Positions 1 to 6,700 of a stretch of DNA of 15,497 bases are shown here, one piece after another. Source of the stretch: CACKLF01 sp002725175 (GTDB lineage Bacteria; Pseudomonadota; Alphaproteobacteria; Rhodobacterales; Rhodobacteraceae); contig PBQX02000083.1 in assembly GCA_002725175.2 (NCBI GenBank), positions 1 through 15,497 on the forward strand. The letters run 5' to 3'. The notes under the pieces are model-generated. The model worked only from the letters and a program-made list of their open reading frames with translations. It was not told where the DNA came from and did no database searches. Made by a program: the position numbers and the translations under genes. Each line of letters starts with the position of its first letter. Position 1 is the first letter of the stretch.

Positions 1-82
1 TATGGAGGAGAAGTTAAGATTCGCGATACGTGAAGGTGGAAGAACAGTTGGTGCCGGAGTGGTATCAAAAATAATAGAATAA
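1..82 (+). CDS. tuf: Elongation factor Tu, C-terminal end (partial, upstream tuf copy)
   Basis: Only the last 26 codons are present, ending with TAA at 80-82. They read MEEKLRFAIREGG followed by RTVGAGVVSKIIE, which is the highly conserved end of EF-Tu domain 3. EF-Tu is the GTPase that carries aminoacyl-tRNA to the ribosomal A site. The reading frame starts at base 2 and runs in from outside the window. A second tuf starts at 15415, so the organism has two copies flanking this block, as in many Proteobacteria. Identification rests on the C-terminal motif alone but that motif is diagnostic. The stop codon overlaps a terminator-like hairpin. Confidence 0.95.
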   Translation, partial: MEEKLRFAIREGGRTVGAGVVSKIIE

Positions 83-126
83 GTAAAAGTAGGAAATTAT
101 TCTTTATTTTTACTTCNGTTTCTTTT
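81..126 (+). terminator. Candidate weak intrinsic terminator after tuf
   Basis: AAGTAAAA (81-88) can pair with TTTTACTT (108-115). Inside it AGGAA (91-95) pairs with TTCTT (100-104), with one G-U pair and a 4-base loop. A T-rich tract (119-130) follows. The stem is almost all A-T, so it would be a weak terminator, and it may instead be a processing site that separates tuf from the tRNA. One N at 117 lies just after the stem. Confidence 0.4.
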
Positions 127-130
127 ATTT

Positions 131-206
131 AGGGGTTTAGCTCAGCTGGTAGAGCATCGGTCTCCAAAACCGAGGGTCGTGGGTTCGAGTCCCCCAACCC
201 CTGCCA
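131..206 (+). tRNA. trnW: tRNA-Trp, anticodon CCA
   Basis: A full 76-base cloverleaf can be folded by hand. The acceptor stem is AGGGGTT (131-137) with AACCCCT (196-202). The D stem is GCTC/GAGC (140-143, 152-155). The anticodon stem is TCGGT/ACCGA around loop CTCCAAA, with anticodon CCA at 164-166. The variable loop is five bases, and the T loop TTCGAGT is at 184-190. The discriminator is G203 and the CCA end is encoded (204-206). The T stem GTGGG/CCCCC has one U-C mismatch at the second pair (180 with 194). The tRNA between tuf and secE is the usual alphaproteobacterial arrangement and decodes UGG. Confidence 0.97.
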
Positions 207-259
207 ACCTTTGGAACTAATATGTAAGAGTAGCCATAATTTACTAAGGATTTTACTAA

Positions 260-451
260 ATGGTCAATCCATTCCAATTTATTCAACAAGTTAGATCAGA
301 AGCGTCTAAGATAGTTTGGCCGACAAGGCGGGAAACTTTAACAACAACTGTTATGGTTTTTGTGATGGCGACCATATTCGCTATATTCTTTTTCTTAGCT
401 GATCAAATTATAAGCTGGTTGCTTCAGCTTGTATTAAGTCTTTCATTATAG
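260..451 (+). CDS. secE: Preprotein translocase subunit SecE
   Basis: A 63-residue protein of the short, single-helix SecE type common outside enterobacteria. SecE clamps SecY in the SecYEG channel of the inner membrane. The N-terminal amphipathic segment (about residues 5-27) carries the family motif EASKIVWPTRRET (14-26), and one membrane helix covers about residues 30-60. The ATG start is supported by AAGGA at 246-250, nine bases upstream. It lies 53 bases after tRNA-Trp and 130 bases before nusG; secE-nusG pairing is near universal in bacteria. No ambiguous bases fall in this gene. Confidence 0.96.
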   Translation: MVNPFQFIQQVRSEASKIVWPTRRETLTTTVMVFVMATIFAIFFFLADQIISWLLQLVLSLSL

Positions 452-480
452 CAAAATTTAAGACCTCTCTGGTATGTAGG

Positions 481-497
481 AAATTTATGATAAATTT
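481..497. repeat. Perfect 8-base inverted repeat in the secE-nusG spacer
   Basis: AAATTTAT (481-488) and ATAAATTT (490-497) are exact reverse complements around one G at 489. With a one-base centre this is more like a protein-binding palindrome than an RNA hairpin, although it is pure A+T and could arise by chance in this AT-rich DNA. No convincing -35/-10 pair was found beside it. Confidence 0.45.
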
Positions 498-581
498 GTG
501 TGTTGATTCTTCTGTGAATATTTATTAAAGGGAAGTCTCATTATAGCACTCAAAAAAGATTTTAAGGGTTAGATATTTAAA

Positions 582-1115
582 ATGGTTATGCGTTGGTATT
601 CTGTAAGTGTNCTTTCTAATTTTGAGAAGAAAGTCGCGGAAGCAATAAAAGAGCGAGCAGTGCAAAATAATTTAGGCGATGAGATNGAGCAGGTATTGGT
701 NCCTACAGAAGAAGTTGTAGAGATTAGAAGAGGAAAGAAGGTTCAGGCCGAAAGAAAGTTTATGCCTGGGTATNTATTAATTAGAATGGATATGAGCGAN
801 GATTCCTACCATTTNGTCAAGAGTACTAACAGAGTGGCNGGATTTCTTGGTCCNCAAGGGAATCCAATGCCCCTACCNGATTCTGAAGTGGCAAGGATAT
901 TAAATCAAGTTGAAGAAGGTTTAGAAAAGCCTAGATCTTTGATATCTTTTGACATTGGAGANCAAGTCAATGTAATTGATGGACCGTTTGAAGGATTTTC
1001 TGGAAATGTTGAAGAGGTTGATGAAACAAATAGCCGTCTCAAAGTATCAGTTTCAATATTTGGCCGGGCAACACCTGTTGAGTTAGAGTTTACACAAGTG
1101 AATAGACAGAACTAG
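582..1115 (+). CDS. nusG: Transcription termination/antitermination protein NusG
   Basis: A 177-residue protein of normal NusG length. NusG binds the RNA polymerase clamp through its NGN domain (about residues 4-110, starting RWYSV and including FMPGY and the GFLG segment). Its C-terminal KOW domain (about 124-175, with VIDGPFEGFSG and a VSIFGR segment) contacts Rho or ribosomal protein S10. The ATG at 582 is preferred over the in-frame ATG at 588 because AAGGG lies about 14 bases before 582 and would be further from 588; both give a plausible protein. Ten Ns fall in the gene, nine at third codon positions, so a few residues are uncertain. Neighbours are the usual secE and rplK. Confidence 0.96.
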   Translation: MVMRWYSVSXLSNFEKKVAEAIKERAVQNNLGDEXEQVLXPTEEVVEIRRGKKVQAERKFMPGYXLIRMDMSXDSYHXVKSTNRVXGFLGXQGNPMPLXDSEVARILNQVEEGLEKPRSLISFDIGXQVNVIDGPFEGFSGNVEEVDETNSRLKVSVSIFGRATPVELEFTQVNRQN

Positions 1116-1201
1116 TTTTTAATATATTTTTGGTAAGTTGTTTTTTTAATAAAGGAATAAAAGAAAGTTAAACGGATATTTTAAGGGAAATAGTTTATAT
1201 N

Positions 1202-1630
1202 ATGGCAAAAAAAATAGCGGGAACACTTAAGTTNCAAATACCAGCAGGGAAGGCAAACCCTTCTCCTCCTGTTGGTCCAGCANTAGGTCAAAGAGGATTA
1301 AACATAATGGAGTTTTGTAAGGCATTTAATGCAAAAACTCAGGAAATGGAGCCTGGAGCTCCTTGCCCTACCATAATTACCTATTACGTGGACAAGTCTT
1401 TTGCGATGGATATTAAGACGCCCCCAGCTTCTTTTTTTCTCAAAAAAATGGCTAATTTAAAATCCGCTTCAAAAATGCCNGGAAAAGAGATTATAGGNTC
1501 AGTGTCAACGGCGCAGGTGAAGGAAATTGCACAGGCGAAGATGAAAGATTTAAATGCNAATGATATAGAAGCTGCAATGAAGATCATAGCTGGTTCTGCG
1601 CGTTCAATGGGNTTAGAGGTTAAGGGGTGA
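1202..1630 (+). CDS. rplK: 50S ribosomal protein L11
   Basis: A 142-residue protein matching L11 length. L11 binds the GTPase-associated region of 23S rRNA at the base of the L7/L12 stalk, where EF-Tu and EF-G act. The N-terminal domain has the proline-rich segment IPAGKANPSPPVGPA followed by GQRGLNIMEFCKAFN. The C-terminal RNA-binding domain includes KTPPASFFLKKMA and ends IAGSARSMGLEVKG. The base just before the ATG is N (1201). The nearest Shine-Dalgarno-like stretch, AAGGGA at 1183-1188, is 13 bases away, which is long. Six Ns occur in the gene, five at third positions and one at the first base of an NTA codon. The gene is followed seven bases later by rplA. Confidence 0.97.
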   Translation: MAKKIAGTLKXQIPAGKANPSPPVGPAXGQRGLNIMEFCKAFNAKTQEMEPGAPCPTIITYYVDKSFAMDIKTPPASFFLKKMANLKSASKMXGKEIIXSVSTAQVKEIAQAKMKDLNXNDIEAAMKIIAGSARSMXLEVKG

Positions 1631-1637
1631 ATTAATA

Positions 1638-2318
1638 ATGTCGGGAAAAAGATATAAAGAAGCAAAGAAATTNCTAAATGACGGCGAAGTTTTGAGTGTT
1701 GAAAAAGCCATATCAGTGGTCAAAAAAAATTCTACTGCGAAATTTGATGAAACTATTGAATTAGCCATAAATCTAGGGGTGGATACTCGGCATGCNGATC
1801 AGATGGTTCGAGGNGTATGTAGTTTACCTAATGGAACTGGNAAGAGTATGAGAGTAGCAGTATTTGCGAAAGATCAAAAGGCAGAAGAGGCCACAGCGGC
1901 AGGTGCTGATTTGGTTGGAGCAGAGGATTTGATGGAGTCAATTCAAAATGGAAACATAGACTTTGATAGATGCATAGCAACTCCTGATATGATGCCCATA
2001 GTTGGCAGGCTTGGGAAAGTTTTAGGTCCGCGAAATTTGATGCCCAATCCTAAGGTTGGAACAGTTACTATAGATATAAAAACTGCGGTTGAAGCTGCAA
2101 AGGGTGGGGAGGTTCAGTTCAGGGCTGAGAAGTCTGGAGTTGTTCAAGCTGGCGTAGGTAAGGCATCGTTTGATGAAAAAAAGCTTGTCGAAAATGTAAA
2201 AGCCTTTATAGATGCAGTTAATAAGGCAAAACCATCGGGAGCTAAAGGTACATATTTGAAGAAGGTAGCCGTAAGCTCGACCATGGGCCCTTCAGTGCAG
2301 CTAGATACGGGGGTGTAG
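1638..2318 (+). CDS. rplA: 50S ribosomal protein L1
   Basis: A 226-residue L1 protein, slightly shorter than the E. coli protein. L1 forms the mobile L1 stalk near the ribosomal E site, and in many bacteria represses its own rplK-rplA mRNA. The L1 signature is visible in the middle (IVGRLGKVLGPRNLMPNPK), followed by the C-terminal part with GTYLKKVAVSSTMGPSV. The start ATG is seven bases after the rplK stop, and its Shine-Dalgarno AAGGGG (1622-1627) lies inside the end of rplK, so the two are probably translationally coupled. Four Ns are all at third codon positions. A long hairpin follows the stop codon. Confidence 0.97.
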   Translation: MSGKRYKEAKKXLNDGEVLSVEKAISVVKKNSTAKFDETIELAINLGVDTRHXDQMVRXVCSLPNGTXKSMRVAVFAKDQKAEEATAAGADLVGAEDLMESIQNGNIDFDRCIATPDMMPIVGRLGKVLGPRNLMPNPKVGTVTIDIKTAVEAAKGGEVQFRAEKSGVVQAGVGKASFDEKKLVENVKAFIDAVNKAKPSGAKGTYLKKVAVSSTMGPSVQLDTGV

Positions 2319-2332
2319 AAAAAAAAGAATTT

Positions 2333-2364
2333 GTAAAAGGAATATGTAATAATATTCGTTTTAC
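2333..2364 (+). other. Strong 13-position hairpin just after rplA
   Basis: GTAAAAGGAATAT (2333-2345) pairs with ATATTCGTTTTAC (2352-2364) over 12 of 13 positions, with one G-G mismatch and a six-base loop. It starts 15 bases after the rplA stop. It is not followed by a T run on the + strand (next bases GAGTAAGGG), so it is not a standard terminator. It may be an mRNA 3' end or processing structure, or the first stem of the rplJ leader. The pairing is directly visible; the role is inference. Confidence 0.5.
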
Positions 2365-2373
2365 GAGTAAGGG

Positions 2374-2460
2374 ATGACAGGTTTTTTTGTCATTTCTCTG
2401 TCCGAGAGAGTGGGTTTCCATGCAGGAATTAATTCCTACTTTAGATGGTAAGATCAGAAT
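2374..2460 (+). ncRNA. L10 leader (ribosomal protein L10/L12 mRNA-binding element)
   Basis: The untranslated stretch before rplJ folds as expected for the L10 leader. ATGACA/TGTCAT (2374-2379, 2388-2393) forms a first stem. CCGAGA follows at 2402-2407. An outer stem GTGGG (2410-2414) pairs with CCTAC (2435-2439), and an inner stem TTCC (2416-2419) pairs with GGAA (2425-2428) around loop ATGCA. The TTAATT between GGAA and CCTAC, and AGATGG at 2443-2448, resemble sequence I recall as conserved in alphaproteobacterial L10 leaders. The L10-L12 complex is known to bind this element and repress rplJL translation. Exact ends are approximate, and the family match is from memory. Confidence 0.65.
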
Positions 2461-2504
2461 TATAAAGTGATATTTATTGTGGTTTAAACCAGGGCAAAAA
2501 AAAT

Positions 2505-2531
2505 AAGTCGTTATAAAGACGACTTTTGTTT
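2505..2531 (+). terminator. Attenuator-like hairpin with T-rich tail before rplJ
   Basis: AAGTCGT (2505-2511) pairs perfectly with ACGACTT (2519-2525) around a seven-base loop, and the tail continues TTGTTT (2526-2531), giving TTTTGTTT across the stem end. This has the shape of a short intrinsic terminator, 36 bases upstream of the rplJ start and downstream of the L10 leader core. It could be a conditional attenuator for rplJL and the downstream rpoBC. It is short and could also be a partial or translation-level element. Confidence 0.45.
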
Positions 2532-2566
2532 AGACGGGGTTGACCCACAAAAATTGGAGCAAAGCT

Positions 2567-3082
2567 TTGAGAAGAGATCAAAAAGAAATTGTTGTCAGTG
2601 AACTTGAGAAAGTATTTTCAGATTCAGGGGTTGTTGTAATTGCTGAGTACACAGGCTTGACTGTGTCTGAAATGTCAGAACTTCGATTAAAGATGAGTAA
2701 TTCTGGCGGTAAAGTTAGGGTAGCAAAGAATCGCCTAGCAAAAATAGCTCTCAATGGTAANCCAAATAAGGAAATAGAGAAATTTCTTATAGGGCAAACC
2801 GTTTTACTATTTTCAGATGATCCGGTGGCAGCAGCGAAAGTGGCAAGAGAATACTCTGACGAAAATGAAAAGCTAAAAATAATTGGCGGATCAATGGGNT
2901 CAGAAATTTTGGATGCTAATGGTGTTGATGCAGTTTCTAAAATGCCTTCAAGAGATGAGTTAATTTCGTCAATAATAGCAGCTATTATATCTCCGGCGTC
3001 AAACCTGGCAGCCNCCTTGGATGGTCCTGGTGCGTCGCTATCAGGTTCTATAGCTGGAATAGAAGATCAGAAAGCTGCTTAA
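2567..3082 (+). CDS. rplJ: 50S ribosomal protein L10 (TTG start)
   Basis: A 171-residue L10 protein when started at TTG 2567. L10 anchors L7/L12 dimers to 23S rRNA through its C-terminal helix and, with them, represses its own mRNA. This start gives MRRDQKEIVVSELEKVF, which aligns with the usual alphaproteobacterial MDRAQKQ-type N-terminus and gives near-standard length. It has GGAG at 2556-2559, seven bases upstream. An upstream in-frame TTG at 2540 would add nine residues (MTHKNWSKA) with no well-placed ribosome binding site, so I reject it. The domain includes VVVIAEYTGLTVSEMSELR and VRVAKNRLAKIAL. Three Ns are present, two at third positions. rplL follows after 53 bases. Confidence 0.93.
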   Translation: MRRDQKEIVVSELEKVFSDSGVVVIAEYTGLTVSEMSELRLKMSNSGGKVRVAKNRLAKIALNGXPNKEIEKFLIGQTVLLFSDDPVAAAKVAREYSDENEKLKIIGGSMXSEILDANGVDAVSKMPSRDELISSIIAAIISPASNLAAXLDGPGASLSGSIAGIEDQKAA

Positions 3083-3135
3083 ATATTAAGTGCAAAATTA
3101 GTTAATTAAACAAAAAAAATAAAAGAGAGAAAGAT

Positions 3136-3519
3136 ATGGCTGACTTAAAAAAAATTGCTGAAGAAATTTCAAAACTTTCATTGCTTGAAGCTGTGGAATT
3201 GAAGAATATACTAAAGGATGAATATGGAATTGAACCCGCTGCTGGTGGGGCAGTCATGATGGCTGGTCCGGCTTCTGGNGCAGAGGCCGCTGCTGGTGGG
3301 GAAGAAAAGACAGAATTTGACGTGATTTTGAAATCCGCTGGTGAAAAGAAGATTAACGTTATCAAAGAAGTTCGTACAATAACTGGGCTAGGTCTAAAAG
3401 AGGCCAAGGATTTGGTGGAAGCTGGCGGTAAGTCAGTAAAAGAAGGTGCATCAAAGGATGAGGCAGAAGAAATAAAGAAGAAGCTTGAAGAAGCAGGAGC
3501 AGAAGTCGAGTTAAAATAA
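3136..3519 (+). CDS. rplL: 50S ribosomal protein L7/L12
   Basis: A 127-residue acidic stalk protein that recruits and activates translational GTPases. The N-terminal dimerisation and L10-binding helices cover about residues 1-34 (MADLKKIAEEISKLSLLEAVELKNIL). A flexible Ala/Gly-rich hinge follows at about 38-56. The globular C-terminal domain (about 60-127) carries the conserved EFDVILKSAGEKKINVIKEVR and GLGLKEAKDLVE segments. The ATG is preceded by the purine-rich AAGAGAGAAAG. It is expressed with rplJ, and in other bacteria needs higher output than L10 because four to six copies bind each L10. One N (3279) is at a third position in the hinge. Confidence 0.97.
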   Translation: MADLKKIAEEISKLSLLEAVELKNILKDEYGIEPAAGGAVMMAGPASXAEAAAGGEEKTEFDVILKSAGEKKINVIKEVRTITGLGLKEAKDLVEAGGKSVKEGASKDEAEEIKKKLEEAGAEVELK

Positions 3520-3550
3520 ATGTAATGAGAAGCATAATGTTTTTCGGAAT

Positions 3551-3586
3551 TTGCTATGTTTTAGCGAGCACTGATTCGCATAGTGA
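3551..3586 (+). other. First hairpin in the rplL-rpoB spacer
   Basis: TTGCTATG (3551-3558) pairs with CATAGTGA (3579-3586), including two G-U pairs, and CGA/TCG (3565-3567, 3576-3578) extends it inward past a bulge. It begins 31 bases after the rplL stop. No T run follows, so it looks like an RNA processing or stability structure rather than a terminator. In E. coli the same spacer has a partial terminator and an RNase III site; equivalence here is inference. Confidence 0.4.
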
Positions 3587-3610
3587 GTATTTAAATTAGG
3601 AATTTGTTAT

Positions 3611-3680
3611 CGGGCGTTTTGGAATGGGCACCAAAACAGGGATTGAAAACAGATTTTTAGTAGTGACATCGCCCGTTTTA
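3611..3680 (+). other. Long-range GC-rich stem in the rplL-rpoB spacer
   Basis: CGGGCG (3611-3616) is exactly complementary to CGCCCG (3670-3675), which is followed by TTTTAAAA. Directly inside the left arm, TTTTGG (3617-3622) pairs with CCAAAA (3631-3636) around an eight-base loop. These are the most GC-rich paired arms in the spacers. The fold could act as an attenuator or as an endonuclease substrate setting the ratio of ribosomal protein to RNA polymerase mRNA. It ends about 30 bases before the rpoB start. Confidence 0.45.
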
Positions 3681-3706
3681 AAATCAAACCTGGCGTAAGG
3701 AAGTAA

Positions 3707-6700
3707 ATGGCACAACTATTTTCTGGGAAAAAAAGAATTAGAAAGCATTTTGGTAAGATCCGAGAGGTTGCTGAAATGCCAAATTTAATCGAGGTACAAA
3801 AATCCTCATATGAACTGTTTTTAAATTCGGGTGACGAATCTGAGCCTAAACAGGGCGAAGGAATTATGGGGGTATTTCAGTCAGTATTCCCTGTGAAGGA
3901 TTATAATGACACGTCTATTTTAGAGTTTGTTTCATATGAGTTGGATAAACCTAAATACAACGTTGAAGAATGTCAGCAAAGGGATATGACGTACGGTGCT
4001 CCATTGAAGGTAAAGCTACGTCTTGTTGTCTTTGACATTGATGAGGAAACAGAAGTTAAATCCATAAAGGACATAAAAGAGCAAGATGTATATATGGGTG
4101 ATATGCCACTAATGACGGCAAATGGAACATTTGTTATAAATGGGACGGAANGAGTTGTTGTTTCTCAAATGCATNGGTCTCCAGGTGTTTTCTTNGATCA
4201 CGATAAAGGTAAAACTCACTCTTCAGGAAAGTTATTATTTACCAGTAGAATAATTCCTTATAGAGGATCATGGTTAGACTTTGAGTTTGATAGTAAGGAT
4301 CTAGTTTTNTGTAGAATAGACAGAAGAAGAAANTTNCCTGTAACAACTATTCTATATGCTTTAGGGCTTGATCAAGAAGGCATATGCAAATCTTATTATG
4401 ACACTGTCGATTTTAAATATTTAAAAGATTCATGGTCCACGAAATTTTTTCCTGAACGATCCAGAGGTACAAAACCTGCTTTTGACTTGATAGATACAGA
4501 AACTGGAGAAGTTATAGCTGAGCAGGGGAAGAAAATTACTCCACGACAAGTTAAAAAGTTTATTGATGGGGGAAAGCAAATTAACATTAAGGTGCCAATG
4601 GACTTTATAGCGGGTCGATTTTGTTCTCAGGACATAATTGATGAGAAAACTGGAAGAATTTGGATTGAGGCTGGAGAAGAATTAACCATAGATGTTGATG
4701 TAAATACTGGTGAAATGGTAGGTGGTAACGTGAAAGCCCTTATTGACGAGGGCTTGGAACTCATACCAACTTTAGACATCGATAACATAAATGTTGGGCC
4801 GTATATTAGAAATACTATGGTGAACGATAAGTCTTATAATAAGGAAACAGCATTATCAGAAATTTATAGAGTAATGAGGCCGGGAGAACCTCCTACACTT
4901 GAATCGGCTATGGATCTTTTTAATTCTCTATTTTTTGATAGTGAACGCTATGATTTGTCTGCTGTTGGAAGAGTAAAAATGAATATGCGATTGGAGTTAG
5001 ACGCGGAGGATACTCAAAGAACGCTTCGAAGCGATGATATTATTGCAGTCATAAGAGCTCTTGTTGGTTTAAGAGATGGAAAAGGTGAAGTAGACGACAT
5101 TGATCATCTAGGGAATAGNCGAGTTAGGTCTGTAGGTGAGCTTATGGAAAATCAATATAGGCTTGGTTTGTTAAGGATGGAACGGGCGATGAGAGAACGC
5201 ATGTCATCTGTAGATATTGACACAGTTATGCCTCAAGATTTAATTAACGCGAAACCAGCAGCAGCAGCAGTTCGTGAATTTTTTGGATCAAGTCAGTTGT
5301 CTCAGTTTATGGATCAGACAAATCCACTTTCTGAAGTTACGCACAAGAGAAGACTATCTGCACTTGGACCAGGTGGCCTAACTCGTGATAGAGCAGGTTT
5401 TGAAGTTCGAGATGTTCATGCCACTCATTACGGGAGGATGTGTCCAATTGAAACGCCTGAGGGCCCCAATATTGGGCTAATAAATTCTCTGGCATCATTT
5501 GCTAGAGTAAATAAGTATGGCTTTATCGAGACACCATACCGGCGAGTTGATAAAGCTAAAGTGACCGATGATGTTGTTTATATGTCTGCAACAGAAGAAA
5601 TGAGGCATACCATTGCCCAGGCTAATGCTAGGTTGGATGATAAGGGCAAATTTCAAAATGACTTAGTATCTACTAGAAAGGCTGGTGAGTATATGCTCAA
5701 TCCAGCAGAGTCTGTTGATTTGATAGACGTATCTCCAAAGCAATTAGTCTCCGTAGCTGCGTCCTTAATACCTTTTCTTGAAAATGATGACGCTAATAGA
5801 GCTTTAATGGGCTCTAATATGCAGAGACAAGCCGTTCCCCTTCTGTCTTCGGAAGCACCTTTCGTTGGTACTGGGATGGAATCGATTGTTGCACGTGATT
5901 CTGGAGCATCTATCACGGCGCAAAGGTCTGGAATAATAGATCAGGTTGACGCTATGAGAATAGTGGTAAGGGCTACAGAAGACTTAGGGAAAGGGGATCC
6001 TGGGGTCGATATCTATCGTCTAAGGAAATTTCAGAGATCAAACCAAAATACATGCATAAACCAGAAGCCATTGGTAAAGGTAGGCGACTTAGTCGTTAAG
6101 GGAGATGTAATTGCAGACGGGCCTTGCACAGATATGGGAGAGTTGGCGTTAGGGAAGAATGTGCTAGTGGCGTTTATGCCTTGGAATGGTTATAATTATG
6201 AGGACTCCATTTTAATTTCGGAAAGAATAGTTAAGGATGATGTTTTCACATCTGTTCATATTGAAGAATATGAGATAGCGGCAAGAGACACAAAGCTTGG
6301 GCCAGAGGAAATAACAAGAGACATTCCAAATGTAGGTGAGGAATCCTTAAGAAATTTAGATGAGGCTGGAATTGTTTACATTGGTTCTGAGGTTGGCCCT
6401 TCAGATATATTAGTTGGCAAGATCACTCCTAAAGGAGAGAGCCCTATGACTCCTGAGGAAAAGCTGCTTAGGGCCATTTTTGGAGAGAAGGCATCTGATG
6501 TCAGAGATACATCACTTAGAATGGGCCCTGGGGATCATGGTACTGTTGTAGAAGTTAGGGTCTTTAATCGNCATGGTATAGAGAAAGATGAAAGAGCTTT
6601 ACAGATTGAGAGAGAGGAAATTGAAAGACTGAGTCGAGATCGAGATGACGAGCAGGCAATATTAGATAGGAATACTTTTGCGCGCCTTCATAGTATTTTA

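Noticed and set aside
2331..2358. A promoter for rplJ (TTGTAA with TATTCG or TAATAT)
   Set aside because: The -35 and -10 candidates match poorly or have the wrong spacing, and they fall within the strong hairpin, so I did not list a promoter here.
2481..2490. Palindrome GGTTTAAACC upstream of rplJ
   Set aside because: It is exact but only ten bases with no loop; it is too short to call an operator without comparison to relatives.
2540..2566. A longer rplJ starting at TTG 2540
   Set aside because: It lacks a well-spaced Shine-Dalgarno, begins nine residues before the normal L10 N-terminus and would run just after the attenuator-like stem.
3102..3407. A minus-strand open frame of about 100 codons opposite rplL
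   Set aside because: It mirrors the Ala/Lys/Glu-rich L7/L12 gene and has no family resemblance; the same applies to the other minus-strand frames opposite rpoB, rpoC and fusA.
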